Counted from the first letter of the stretch, positions 12,981 through 24,924 are shown. The stretch is 64,000 bases of DNA from Suillus spraguei (GCA_016800925.1 JABCPU010000188.1:61913-125912), one strand, 5' to 3'. Notes: generated from the sequence alone by a model not told the origin. Numbers and translations: made by a program.

Positions 12981-15500
12981 ATGTCTGAGTACGACCAAAT
13001 CAATTTCGAGATACTTGAAGAAAACGATGATGATTATGATGGCCCCGACGCATATGTTGACGAGGAAGATGATACTGTCTTGGATTTAGAGGAGCTACAA
13101 GACTCGATACAGGAGCGCACCGGAGTCGCACAGGAATCAGCTATGTTACGTCAAATCTTTCCATGTGAGTCCACTTGCTGCAGGGCATGTTTCGCTCATG
13201 CGCCGCTTACCTGTAGCATTATTCAACTCGCAAAATGTACATCGGACTGACACTGGTAGTAACGGTAATGGAAGTGAACCCCGACAGCTCAGGACCATCA
13301 GTATCCGGGACTTGCAGATTTTGCTGAATTTACGTTCTGTGGAGTCTCCTGTTAATTATGAAGAAGATGACGACGACGACGAAATTGGACACGCAGGAGA
13401 ATGGCACCAGCCATGGTTCCCTCCGCACACGGAACCCCAGCAGCTAGGAGTCGAACTCCTCATGGGAGGAGAATTTGGTTCTGTGAGTTCAAAGATCAGG
13501 AATAGGAGAAAAAAAAGGAATATCTCGCGAATGATCCTCGACCAGTCCTCGCGACCTCGAGGAGCTCTTTCTAGAGAGAGTATGACTAGTGTCCGCTACT
13601 TTCTCGTATTTCATGCAACCACCTGAACTTGTTACAGGATCTCATTCCGAACACGAATGGAACTGCTGTCGCGTCTTACGCCGCAAATATTTACTGTGGG
13701 CAATTCTCGAAAGGTCAACAACTGTTCGTTCCCTTTCTGGTTCATCACTTGATGTCACTCAACAGATTATTCGTTTTACTACACCTGCTGCCAAGGTGTG
13801 TGGTATGCTGCTCTTGCGGGACAAGCAATTCAAACTACTCTCAAGATTTTCGCCTTCACATCTACGACATGACTTCGCCTCCTTCGCCATACATGAAGCA
13901 ACCAAGGAACTTACGGCGCAGCGCTACGGGCGTTTGGGATGATAGCGACCATGACCATGATACAACCCTCAAAATATTGAAGACTATACAAGGGTGTACT
14001 GGCCGTTGGACGATTACAGATTCTCACTTGAGTCCTGACAACGAAAGGTATGTAACTATATCTTTCCTTCAAAACATGCTTACATTGTCATAGAATGATT
14101 TATTCGTCGATTGTAAGTGGAGTGGCTTTGTAATTTCCATCAACTTTAACAGAAATTAGTCACCCACGGTGTACATGACCAGCACACTTGACTCATCGGT
14201 CACTCAGACTCCCATCAGCTTCCAGGATCCTAATCAACGTCAGCGGGCTCGCACACACTGGGGCTGGGATGAAGACTCGTTTGGCATCTGGAGCTGCAGG
14301 TTCTCTGCTGATGGAAATGAGGTCGTTGCTGGTGGCAGCGGTCAAATATTTGGTAGACACTTTATTCTATTTTGAGCTCTGATGTCTCATAGCCACTCTA
14401 CCTCAGTTTATGATCTTTTGGCTGATCGTAGGACAGTCAAGATTAAAGCCCACGAAAACGACGTGAACAGCTGCTGTTGGGCTGACACTGCATCAGGGAA
14501 TGTGCTAATCAGTGCCTCTGATGACACGTTTTTGAAAGTTTGGTGAGTTCTACGTAGGCTCATTGCCCTTTCTTCTACTAATATAAGCAAAGGGACCGGC
14601 GTTCATTAGGCGCATCACAGAAACCGTCAGGAGTCTTGGTGGGACACACAGAAGGTATCACCAATGTCTCAGCGAAAGGTGATGGTCGTTATATCATCTC
14701 GAACGGAAAGGATCAGGCACTACGATTATGGGACTTGCGGAAGATGTGCAGCAGCGAGGACTTTGACAATGGTGCTAACCGTGACTATAGGTTACGTGAA
14801 TTTGATTACCGGTGCGTTGACTCGGGCCTCAACTTCAGTGAGAATGAAGTTCAACTGTCTTGCTAAGCTATGGTCATTACCCGAAACCAAAACGTGCTGC
14901 ACACCCACGTGACTGTAGCGTTATGACCTACAGAGGTCATGCTGTCTTACGCACACTTATCCGATGTCACTTTAGTCCGGCTGAGACGACAGGTGGACAA
15001 TACATTTACTCCGGTTCAGCAGATGGGAAAATACATGTTGGGGTTCCGTTACAATCGACTTCCTTGTATCTAACATGTGTTACTTCTAGATATGGTCACT
15101 CGACGGACGCATAGTCCAGGTTCTCGATCGCTCGAAGACGTCGGCTATGACATTTGATCCCTCCGCGGAGGAGTACATACCCAATAGCATTCGCAGCACA
15201 GTTTGTGTGCGAGATGTCAGTTGGAACGGCAATGTCAATTCACCTTTTCCCTCCTTTGGTCAATTTTGCTGATAAAGAATATTACAGGAACCAATGATGA
15301 TGAGCGCTGGTTGGGACGGGGGAGGTCAATCATCATCGAAGAGCGTTGTTGCGCGTCATGAATGGAAAGGTCTCTCTAAGATGTCGTATAGTCTGGAGAA
15401 TTGGGTGGAGAAGCAGAACATAGAGCGCGACGAACGGGCCATGCGCACCAGACGAACATTACGAATCCCTGGTGCGTTTGATGTTGAGGAGAATGATTGA
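12981..15500 (+). CDS. DCAF11/LEC14B-like WD40 protein
   Basis: The start MSEYDQINFEILEENDDD opens an acidic N-terminus. It is followed by QLRTISIRDLQILLNLRS and then WD40 repeats: FGIWSCRFSADGNEVVAGG, HENDVNSCCWADTASGNVL, GHTEGITNVSAKGDGRYI, and GGQYIYSGSADGKIH near 15000. Two WDxR boxes (VWDRRS near 14540 and 14600, LWDLRKM near 14740) fit docking to DDB1 of CUL4 ubiquitin ligases. The order matches animal DCAF11 and plant LEC14B. The protein ends RTLRIPGAFDVEEND before TGA at 15498-15500. The ATG at 12981 is preferred over a near-cognate TTG three codons upstream. About ten short introns are needed, and I did not fix all of their ends. Confidence 0.84.
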
Positions 15501-16419
15501 TGTCGAAGACAGGTGCGACACCTGCAATATTTATACATTTACTTGGACATTTACTTGTAAGATCAGTTATTGTACTCCTAGTCATAGAATACCATAAAAT
15601 TATTTTGATAGACTCCAAAGCTCTTGGGTCTTGGAAGGCAGTATGAAAGCTGAGTCTCGCGACACTACCATCTTCAATTTGCATTCAGCCAAAACTGAGA
15701 CCCTTGCCATGATGAAAGGCAAACTAATCCACTAACCATTTCTAAAAACAAATTATTCATTATTCGGCGTCCGTCACTCTCGTGTATCTTCACTACTTAA
15801 TGACCATATTGGAAGGCATCTGTGAAGGAGGGAGGGAACTTCTGTTGGTGTGAGATTAATGGAGGACGCCGTCGTTTGGTCCACGTGGACCAGCAGTAGA
15901 ACTGGTTGACGTTTCTGCAGGCTAGTATTTGAGTGCAGTAACCGGTGGACTTACTAGAAAGATGCTCCAAAGGTCAGAGAAGACATGATCTCTCCACGAC
16001 ATGATTGGCCACGCAGTGCTTATAAAGGCTAGACACAGCGTGAGTCCTCAGTCGTGATAGAACAGACTGAATTGTAATGTACCTGGATACAGCGTGAGTC
16101 TAATATAAACGGACCGTCAGTGTCGAAGTACAGTCCGAACGAATAGTGACTCACCCTCAGTCGCGATAGAACAGACTGAGGGGAGAAGATAGCGTAAAGT
16201 GACCTATATGGGTAGGTTCGTATTCCAACTATCTAAGTCCGCTCATCGCGTCGGCATGCGTTGCATTAACAGTGCTCAGACTGAGAATGCAACTGCGAAG
16301 TATCGGCACCATAGCGTATGATATGAGCACGTGCCACCCGGGCCATCCAAGTGACACGCAGGGGCTTTCCCTTTTCGGCATGGTCATTGGCCACCGCCCA
16401 TCCTTGACCACCAAGTACC
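15501..16419. repeat. Intergenic with short hairpin repeats
   Basis: No gene is supported. Two copies of CTCAGTC(G)YGATAGAACAGACTGA occur at about 16042-16068 and 16152-16182. The second folds into a perfect 9-bp stem (CCCTCAGTC pairing with GACTGAGGG). The phrase CAGCGTGAGTC also occurs twice nearby. Frames around 16229-16414 have no support. Confidence 0.4.
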
Positions 16420-17371
16420 ATGTCTGCTAATAATGCTCAACTCTATGGATTCCCTCCAGGATACTTCGTGATTCGTAACCTTGCGAATGGTAGGCTATGG
16501 GACGTCGGTGGAGATGACGTAGAAGATGGCGTCGAGATCATACTCTGGCCAGAGAAAGAGAAGTCTTTAGTTGAAAGTGAGTTTGCCTTCCGTGCGCGTA
16601 CCAATGAACTCTAACAAGACATCAGCCTTGAGAAGTCCAGATGCTAATAATCAGGTACGTATGTCACTTCTACAGCTAGAATTGACCAATGAATCAAACT
16701 TGCGCCATCCAGGTATTCTTCATCGATACGTCGGGCGCTCTTTGCTCGAGATCATCGGGACATGCAGTTGATGTCGAAGGTGCGACGTCAGCTTCATTCT
16801 CCTAATGCAGAATCTTACAGTAGATCCAGGGGACCGTTTAGTGCTTCGGCATCGCCGACCCATCTCACAGCCATATCCAAATGAATACTCGCATCCTCTA
16901 CCGCATTTCTCCTACTCACAAGAAACCCGGCGTATCACTGCATCTTTCCAATGTGATCCTGCATATCCTCCGCCAGCCGCACAAACTTCTACTGCATGGA
17001 TGCGAAAGACATACGTCCTGTCAGCAATTCCAATGCCCAAACCAAAGTCACTGTTAGACAACGCATCGGCTTTCCTAAGTTCCGCTGTGATAACTCCCAT
17101 TTCTTTTTTCTCCGGTGGCACAGCACAGCGGAAGGCAACTCCTGAGGATGTTTTCAGTGGGGATATAGACCTCACCGAAGATGAAACCCTGGAACAGGAT
17201 CGAGGCGTTGAAGGCGAAGCAGATGACTCCTCCGAGCTCCTCAGAAGACTTAGAGTTTTGACGATCGGTCAGCGAGATGCTCCTACAGAGGGCGAGAGTG
17301 CCAGAAAACGCCGTCAATGGGAGATTTTACCCTTGCGTACGTCAGCCGCTCATCGGAGACTGTTGAAGTGA
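16420..17371 (+). CDS. Ricin-B-type beta-trefoil (CBM13-like) protein
   Basis: There are four exons: 16420-16576, 16626-16654, 16713-16779 and 16821-17371, with clean GT-AG introns that keep the frame and give 267 residues. The N-terminal half (residues about 10-110) reads GYFVIRNLANGRLWDVGGDD, VFFIDTSGALCSRSSGHAVD and DRLVLRHRRP, which is the repeat pattern of ricin-B-type carbohydrate-binding trefoils. No catalytic domain is attached. The C-terminal part is acidic (IDLTEDETLEQD) and ends in a basic stretch. I see no signal peptide, so it is probably cytosolic, as many fungal trefoil proteins are. The ligand is unknown. Confidence 0.75.
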
Positions 17372-17838
17372 CCGAATCGATATTCGTATGGTGCTTGTTT
17401 TCCACTTTGTTTGAGCGTACATACCTTGTAGTTTACTTGGGAAACTGGATCATGGTCGTTGGTTGTATGATACGAGATCTATAAAGTAAGGGAGAATCTA
17501 GTCTATACCGCGCATATTTCAAATAAGTTGAGGCATGGCACCGCCACTGCTCGCGTAATATGCACGGCCCGGCTTCAGGCTGTGGGCTGGCCCGAGCCGA
17601 GCCAGGCCCAAGTCAGGGCTGACTACGGCTCAGGGCCCGGCTTCTAGGCGTAAACCCGCAGGTGTCAAAGGTTAGAATGACTGGGTACACCAAATCACTT
17701 GACGGGACCCGCATCCTCTAATTTTGCGCGTAATCTTTAAATTCATTCTGAAAGTTGACCAAGCCTCTACAAGCCTCATGCACATGCTTCTTTGAGCAGC
17801 TGATCATGTAGTTCACTTTGCTTGATCTTCTTTGCAAG
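17372..17838. other. GC-rich intergenic block and left end of segmental duplication
   Basis: 17550-17645 carries several GGCCCGGCTT and GGCCYGAGCC motifs like those in the ends of the hAT element that starts at 17839, so it may be an older remnant of the same family. From about 17609 the sequence matches 59181 onward. Confidence 0.5.
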
Positions 17839-19486
17839 TAGTGATGTTCCGGCCCGGCTTGGCTTGAAAGCCGCGGCTTTGGCCTGGCTTCAGACTGCTC
17901 TGGCCTTGAAGAACTGCAGGCCGGGCCAAAGCCATCAATGACGGCTTGGCTTTGGCCTGGCTCAGCCTGAGCCGCGGCCCAATAGAGGTATCAGATAGTG
18001 ATGAGTAGTGGCGGTAGCAAGAACGTGAATCGGGTCGTGGTAACCGAGGGCGATAAAAAGGTGCCTGTCTGACTATCAGAGGTTCGCCGTTATCATCAGA
18101 AAGTAAATATGAAGGGTGTGCCGCAACAATGGCTGAGCTAGGCGTTGAGGTTACCAGCAAGTGAGAGCAGCGAGCGGGAGAGCAAGAGCAGCGAGTGAGA
18201 AGCGCGAACAGTGAGCAACGGCTTCGATCAGCATGAATCGAACTTGAGGGAAAATCGATACACTCACAAGCTGTGAACAGTGGGCAAGGACTTCGATCAA
18301 AAGAAATTATCGATGAGTGAACGTCAAGCTGTGTTTCGATAGAAAAAACCTCGTCATCGGCAGGTTTCGATCCCGCACAGTCCAAGAGAAGCAGAATTCA
18401 ATTCTGCTGTAGCAACCACCAGGCTAGGCCAGTTACGGTAAATTTCTCAAAAAACTATCGATGAGTGAATATCAAGGTGTTTTCGATTGAAAACAACCTC
18501 AGCGTCAGCAGGTTTCGATCCTGCACATTCCAAGAGAAACAGATTTTGATTCTGTTGTAGCAACCATCCGGCTAAGACCAGTTACAGTGAGCTTCCAAAG
18601 TAACCATCCATGAATGAATGCCAAAGTGTGTTCCGATAGAAAAAAAACTGTAGTTCAGCAAGTTTCGAACATGACTGGCCAGGCTAACTCTTCCACTCGC
18701 TGAATCACGAGGACTTCCTAAGTTGAAAACTTATGGGGCCCCCGAAAAAGATGAATGGACAATAAAGTTCGAGTCCGAACGTCTATGAGACAATAAAATT
18801 GCCCCGACGAGGGACGAAGTCTGAGATAATTCTAGTTCACCATCATTAGCAGCAGGTTCAATATGATTGACATTACTCCTAAGTATACATGGAATTTCTA
18901 GAAACAGAGAAGGCAATCAGCAGATACTTAAAACGAGGAAAATGAGACACTGTCATTGCAAAATTTGAAGGTCAAAAGCAACGGACGCAGGAAGACGACC
19001 GATTTGAAATTTGAATGAGGTCCCAGTGATTGAAAACACGATATAACCCACTCCGTTATGGTAGCGGGAATAAAGCTATATGACACATTAAAATGGTCGC
19101 ATAGGGTGTTCGGAGGCCAATGGAAGCACTTACATTCCTAGGAAGGTTCTGAGAAGTGGAAGCCTTGGAAGTAGAGCACGGTGGTCTGGCTTTCCATAGG
19201 CACCTTGTTTACTGTTCAGTTTGAATGAGTGGTATTCATTTACGTAATAAACAGAACAACGCACCATTTGTGGCTGATATAAGCGAGTCGGCTACGATGA
19301 AGTAGGTGATGGGAAGGATATAACTTGGACATGCTCCCATAAGCGCTAAGCCGCGACCGCTTCGGCTTTTCATATCCTCAGACCAGGCCAAAGCCTTCAC
19401 TAGGCCGTGACTTTGGCCTGGCTGGGCCCGGCCTATTCAGGCCTGGCTTGGGCCCATGGCCTGAAGCCAGGCCATGCACATCACTA
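17839..19486. mobile_element. Non-autonomous hAT-type element with 8-bp TSD
   Basis: The ends are TAGTGATGT at the left and its complement at 19478-19486, continuing into imperfect inverted repeats built on GGCCYGGCTT. An 8-bp duplication, TTTGCAAG, flanks it at 17831-17838 and 19487-19494. The related sequence at 59390-59397 has a single TTTGCAAG, which is the empty site. An 8-bp duplication and TAGTGATG-type termini are typical of hAT elements. Subterminal motifs of GGCYTGGCTT type cluster in the first and last 120 bases, as hAT transposase-binding sites do. No transposase is encoded; the 190-residue frame on the minus strand resembles nothing. The element must have moved after the duplication and been mobilised in trans. 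Confidence 0.9.
18309..18720 (-). repeat. Three tandem ~148-bp units with tRNA-like fold
   Basis: The units start at 18309, 18457 and 18606 inside the hAT element. On the minus strand, units 1 and 2 each give a D-arm-like hairpin (TAGC, 9-nt loop, GCTA), a 5-bp stem with 7-nt loop like an anticodon arm, a long variable region, and a T-arm (GCGGG or GCAGG, loop ATCGAAA, CCTGC). An A-box TGGCCTAGCCTGG is present in unit 1 and a near B-box GGATCGAAACC in both. No acceptor stem pairs, so these are not functional tRNA genes. The third unit is degenerate. Descent from a class II tRNA (Ser or Leu) is inferred. Confidence 0.55.
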
Positions 19487-19642
19487 TTTGCAAGAACATG
19501 GTAGCGCCTGGAGCTTTCCTGAAGTCCCTTGTCGGAGCACATGCTATTTAATTTCATCTGTCGGACTGTCCCATTTTCCAGATAAGAACTCACCAGCATC
19601 TCAGGTCTCAAGTCAACCTTCTAAGAAACCAACCTTTTCGGA

Positions 19643-21245
19643 ATGGCTTTGAAAAAACTCCTTCAAGTTGCAATCAGCGCAGTTTCTGTCAAAGTCGTAT
19701 TCGCGCACCAGATACCTTTGGGCGACACTGCTGAACAGCCTGAGACGTGGTTGTCAAAATATGGTCCCCAGATTGACCAACCTTTCTCTGGACCATTAGC
19801 ATTTTCTCACATGACTTATTCCCGCTGTCTGGAAGATGAATCTGCGCAGTTTGATATAGCAGTTCTCGGGATGCCTTTTGATACGGGTACATCCTATCGC
19901 CCTGGTGCTCGCTTTGGACCCTATGCGATCCGTTCAGGCAGTAGAAGACAGAGGGAGACTCGCGGATATAGCTTGGCTTGGGGCAATAACCCGTACGAGC
20001 AAGGATCAAAAATAATTGACTGTGGTGACGTGCGCCTTTTCAATGATAAGTAATTGACATAAGGAACTAACGAGGGAAAAGGTTCCTGTCATTCCATTCG
20101 ACAATGTTCTTGCCATGGACCAAATGGAAGTCGCGTATTCCACTTTGTTAAATCGTCCTATTGCCTCCAGCCAGTCCGTTTGGGCGAAGGGTGCTCAACT
20201 TGCAAAGGACGGACGTGAGCGCCCAAGGATCGTCAGGTTTGTCCGATTCAAACATATTCAAGTCACCACCTGATATCATTGAAAGCCTTGGAGGCGATCA
20301 CACAATCGTGCTCCCAATTCTTCGTGCTCTCAACAAGGTATATGGACCTGTTTCGGTTATTCACTTCGATGCGCACCTTGACACTGGAATGGTTATCCGG
20401 GAACGGTGACCGAGCAGTCGCGCATTACCCACGGAACCTTCTTTTATGTAGCCAACGAGGAAGGCTTGGTTTCGAACTCGAGCATCCATGCTGGTATCCG
20501 AGGCAAATTAGTGGTAAATGAGACCTTGGTTTTTATTATTATCTCCATTGAACACCTCTGGATTCAGGGACTGGGAGACATTGAAAATGATGAATCTGTT
20601 GGATTCCACTTCATTATGAGCGATGACATCGACGATCATGGGGTTCCCGCGATCATCAAGCGCATACGGGAGCGTGTTGGTGACACACCTGTCTACTTGA
20701 GGTATGTCTTCTCTACATACAGCTTAGATTGTTGTTGAAGGGACAATAGTCTTGATATTGATGTTATTGGTATGTTGATGTCCGCGTTTGGTTTGCCCAC
20801 TATATAACGTATCAAATAGATCCTGGTCTTGCACCTGCTAGTACGTCCTGCCACTAACATGGCTGAAACAAAGCTTGAATTTTCGAACCCCAGCGGGAGC
20901 TCCAGAGGCAGGAGGCTGGACGAGTAGAGAGGTCAAACGAATCATACGTGGGCTGGCCGGATTGAACTTCGTGTAGGTATACCCAGCTATTATTGGCTTT
21001 CATAAATCTCATTCCTTGTTTGCAACACAGTGGCGCCGACATAGTGGAAGTCGCTCCTATTTATGATCATGGCATGTTTGACATCAGCTGGCTGTTTGTG
21101 ACCGGGACTAAAGCATTCTTTTACAGCTGAAATCACAGGCACGGCGGCGGCCGACCTTGTCCACGACTTTCTATCGATGTTCATGTCTCAATTGCCTCTC
21201 ACGCCACACACACTTCCGGGTTCTTGGCCTCGAGATGAACTTTAA
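19643..21245 (+). pseudogene. Agmatinase-family gene, copy A, frameshifted
   Basis: This is the near-identical partner of the gene at 59546. It starts MALKKLLQVAISAVSV with a secretion signal and continues through AVLGMPFDTGTSYRPGARFG. At about 20385 it reads ACACTGGAAT where copy B has ACACTTGGAAT. The lost T changes the metal-site segment FDAHLDTW and runs into a stop at 20407-20409. Downstream exons remain open and recognisable to the TAA at 21243-21245. The TG(T/A)PEAGG site reads GAPEAGG here, against GTPEAGG in copy B. Its upstream region is also split by the hAT element. A sequencing error at this single base cannot be excluded. Confidence 0.82.
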
Positions 21246-21249
21246 TGGG

Positions 21250-21957
21250 CTTATTATATATATGCTGCTTTGCTGTGAAGACAAGATTTGGCTAACGCTT
21301 ATGTAAATAAGTTGTAGATCTTTGAACTTGAATTTATTAGTGACAGTCTCAATTTTGTATTCTTTTTTGGGGGGTTTCGGTCTGGGATTATTCTTTCGCA
21401 TGTTACACTGGACTCTGAGAAAAGCATCGATTTAAGTCAAGCTTGAGGAGAAAGCGAGTGCGGAGGATAAGTCACGTGACTGTGAATATCGCAAAGGCCT
21501 CAAGACTTGAACGGATCGAGGGTAGAATAAAAACACGAGTCAGTAAGAATGCGAAAGAGAAATGACTGAAGGCCACGAGTGTGAGGTAGTTGAGGGAAAA
21601 CAAAGCACAGCACAAAACTTAACAGCAAAGCCACAACAGATGTGCTTGGACAAGTGCTCACACTCCATCAGGAAAACCCTCCGATGCAAACCTAGACTAA
21701 GTATGTCAAATTTCGGAAAGAATGGAAAAAATTAGACAAGTTATGTTAAGTATTGACAAATTATATAAAGTAGCACAAAATAAAACAATCTTTACAAGAT
21801 ATATAGGCTAATTAGTATATCAACTGTTCGCTGGACTTATGACTGTTGTTGCCTAGTTAGAGCGCTGCTTCGAGAACATGCAAAGTTCAGGCCTAAGGCA
21901 TAGGTGGCATATCGTGAAATTGAGAACAAGTACAATGCTAAGTGTATATGGTATCTA
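21250..21957. other. AT-rich intergenic, no gene seen
   Basis: The unique sequence begins where the duplication ends. There is a T/G run at 21363-21378 and AT-rich tracts at 21700-21830. No reading frame or terminal repeat is recognised. Confidence 0.4.
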
Positions 21958-23010
21958 CTAGAAGCCTAGTGCTGGGGTTATCATGAAGTCCAATTGAGCC
22001 AATACACTGTTAGATTGCTGCTGTGATCTCCCAACAATTGCAATGTAAGACTTGTAGTTACAAAAAACATCCTTCTGCACATCACTGAGATTACCAATGT
22101 GATGGACAATATTGTTGAAAGCATCCTTCCCATTGAGCTGCATGAGCAGAAGGATGACTGGTGGATGAGGTAGTTGCTCATGCAACACCAACTTCATAAT
22201 GGCACCAGCAACAGCGATAGCATAATTGAGCTGTTCCTGTAGATCATCAATGAACTTGGCAAGGCCAAGGTTGCTACACCATACAATGTAGACAACAATA
22301 TTGAGGATGAAGGGATGGTCAAGGACACCATCCAATATCATTACATTTCCATTCTAAAAGACAAGATCAATTAATAAAATCCAAAAAGAAAACTGAACAT
22401 ACAGTATCAACCATGTATCTATGCATAAATGCTAAAGGGTTAAGAACATTGTCAATCAACACAGAAATTACACAATGGTGGAATTGTTCTGGCATCAAAC
22501 TAGAGTTGATCGGCAGGTAGATAGTATAACTGACAGTAAGACAAGTCTGCACAATGTTCAGAAGCTTCTTGAAGGTGGCAGTCCATGCAGCCATCACCTG
22601 CTGGCATTAATTATTTGACATGTGCATTGTAACTAAGAAACCAATCAAGTTAGAAATCAAATTGACAACCTCTATAAGTAAAGACTCACCATTCATACTG
22701 GGGATAGCTAGGGTCAACTCTGAAATTGCTTGAGAAACTAGTTGGATCTTCTCATCATCAGTGGTGGCCATTGCGGGTGATGTGAGAAGGAACCATGTGA
22801 TTTTTTGTTTTGTGTGATCTATGATTTGCTTTTTGACCTCACAGGAGATGCTAATAACAATAGGAGCTGGAGGTTGCTGGAGGGTAGAGGTGGTGGAGAC
22901 ACTGGCAGGGTGTGGGGTGACAACAGCAGGCACAATGGAGTCATTGGCAGGTTGCAGGGTGACAGAAGCCATGGTTATCATCACTGGCTGTGAAGTGTTG
23001 AAGGGATTTG

Positions 23011-23300
23011 TGTTACGCTCGGCGTTATACAAACGTCTTAGTAATCAAAAGTTTGAAGTCTAGCATTCTCCTTAGAACAAGTTGTTCAAGTAAAGCAGTA
23101 GATTGCAGGCCCTGGTCTGCGTAGGTCAAGTTAAAGAAATAGGAACTCGGGATGGTATCTGAATATATAAGGTAATTTGAGCGGAGATAGAGTATTGGAG
23201 CGGAGATTAAATAATGAAGAACCAATGGGAAAAAGATAAAGGAATCATACAATAGAATGTTATGGAATGTAATAGAATGAGTAAAAATAGAACTGTAACA
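23011..23300 (-). repeat. LTR of Ty3 element 1 (3')
   Basis: 290 bp, TGTTAC to GTAACA. It differs from its partner at 29057-29364 mostly by CpG transitions and by a small tandem expansion around GGAGTGGAGATAGAA in the partner. Confidence 0.92.
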
Positions 23301-23342
23301 TTACCCCCATTTTAATGGTTGTAATCCCTGATTACATAATAT

Positions 23343-23961
23343 TTATAAGTGTTGTGCTCGTTTGTAAGAAGTAAGAATATCATGGGCATTACCAAGTTCG
23401 TTCTCTTTCATCCATTCATTCTCGGAACTCGGGAATCCTTTCCATTTGACATAGAATTGTTGTTGAGATGAAGAGCCATGATGACCAATGATGGCTTCAA
23501 TCTCATGTTCTTCTTCGCCGTCTATGATATCAGGAGGTGGTTTGACGTAATTGGGTCTGTGAGTATTGTTTTCTTTATAAGGTGAGAGTAGTGCAGCATG
23601 GAAGACAGGGTGGATACACCATTGTGCAGGCAGAGCAAGTTTATAAGTGATGGGTGATAGGACGTCAGTGATAGTGAATGGTCCTTCGCGTTTCAGTGCA
23701 AGTTTCTGATTAGGATATCCGAGATGAAGGTTTTTAGCTTTGAGCCACACCTTGTCGCCTTTAGTGAATGGTATGAATTTAGATGTGATTTATTGATGCA
23801 TAGTATTACGAGAGAGTTCGTGAGCAGCTAATGCTTCATCATGTGCTTTGTTTAGGATAAAGAAGCATTGTTCTATATTAGGGATATCGGATTTGGGATG
23901 TGAATCAGGGAGGTGTTTCGGATGATAACCCATCATGAGGTAAAATGGGGAGGTGCCGCGT
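23343..23961 (-). pseudogene. Integrase C-terminus and chromodomain, Ty3 element 1
   Basis: On the minus strand, 23760-23960 reads SPFYLMMGYHPKHLPDSHP (end of the integrase core), then a TAA-type stop after TMHQ near 23795. The frame 23343-23750 then gives WLKAKNLHLGYPNQKLALK, KREGPFTITDVLSP, HPVFHAALLSPYKENNTH and a chromodomain IEAIIGHHG...QQQFYVKWKGFPSSENEW. A chromodomain guides integration to modified histone H3 in chromoviruses. The piece is cut off from the rest of pol by the LTR at 23962. Confidence 0.82.
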
Positions 23962-24924
23962 TGTAAAGATACAACCTAGCTTGGGCTGTAGATAAACCAC
24001 TCCCTAAACTAGTATGTTAGTCTTGTGCTCTGTCTAGTCTGCTTCACTTGTAAGAACAAGAGTGTTTGACCCTAAAGGGGGATGCCTATTTAGTATGGTC
24101 AAGTTCGAGTCTAACTTATTTGCAAAACAAGCATCGAAGTCAGCGGTAAGTTGCCGCGGTCAGCGATGATACCGCTGGAACTAGCGTCGTGCATAGCGGT
24201 GCTACTGTCGTCGAGATAAAGTCAGTAACAGTTGCATCTAGCAAGCGATGTCGAGCGGTGGTCTCAGCGGTAGCGGTAAGGTTGCGAGCAGTGCAATGAA
24301 ACAGTAAAGAAGTCCGTGGTACTTTCAGCGGTAAAGTAGCGGAGTGTGAGAAGTTCAGTCAAAAGTAACAATCAAAAGTCCAGCGGTATGCCAGCGGTAA
24401 CGGAGAACGAGCATGATGTATAACGAGCGGTAAGGAAACTTTAAAGACCAAGTCCACTACTGGGTAGATCCAGAGCTAGACAATAATCCTGACCTATAGT
24501 ACGTGCAATGGGGTAAAATCAGGTACTGTATCGTGTGGGGTATGCGGTGCTTATATCCTAATTTGTATGTACTCAGAATACTCTAGGCGAGATCAGTAGC
24601 GCTGGAGTGTAGTAACCGCCATAAGTATACATAGCACGAGGCGCTGCGGCACGAGGCAACATGTAATAATGCTTGCCGTGGAATCAGTGATAACAAACAG
24701 GAAACAAACTACGCACCAAATGGAGCTATGTGGATGCCGCAAGGACATGGAAGGACATCAGTTCGTCGAACGTGGTGCGGCAGTCGGTACGGTGTGCAGT
24801 AAGTGTGGGATGCTGCCGGTACTGCTAAAGGGGTAAGATGGCCATGGACTAGTGGTAACTCCTGTAGACGTGAGATGAGTGTCAAAATATGGGGTTTTAA
24901 GCCCAGTGCCAATATGTTCTTACA
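23962..24924 (-). mobile_element. Solo LTR, family A, inside Ty3 element 1
   Basis: On the plus strand it runs from TGTAAAGATACAACC to CAATATGTTCTTACA, so it is inverted relative to the copy at 47667. At 963 bp it is nearly the same length as that copy. Across it the integrase frame rejoins: INAIDTSFT on one side and GTSPFYLMMGY on the other. Flanking bases (CCGCGT and CCGTG) suggest a degraded target duplication. It contains the A/G-rich line AAAGGGGGATGCCTA shared by all family A copies. Confidence 0.85.

Larger units (their letters stand above)
17609..21249 (+). repeat. Segmental duplication, copy A
   Basis: The stretches 17609-17838 and 19487-21249 match 59181-61153 almost base for base, covering promoter, gene and stop codon. 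Similarity stops four bases after the agmatinase stop codon (21245 here, 61149 there). The 1,648-bp hAT element is the only large difference. Confidence 0.92.

Noticed and set aside
16420..17371. A ribosome-inactivating toxin, because of the ricin-B fold
   Set aside because: Only the beta-trefoil half is present; there is no A-chain-like catalytic domain and no secretion signal.
17813..18385. A 190-codon minus-strand frame in the hAT element, a candidate transposase
   Set aside because: No hAT motifs, Ser/Arg-rich composition, and it overlaps the terminal repeats and the tRNA-like units.
18309..18600. Functional tRNA genes
   Set aside because: No acceptor stem pairs, and the anticodon triplets differ between units; only a tRNA-like origin is plausible.
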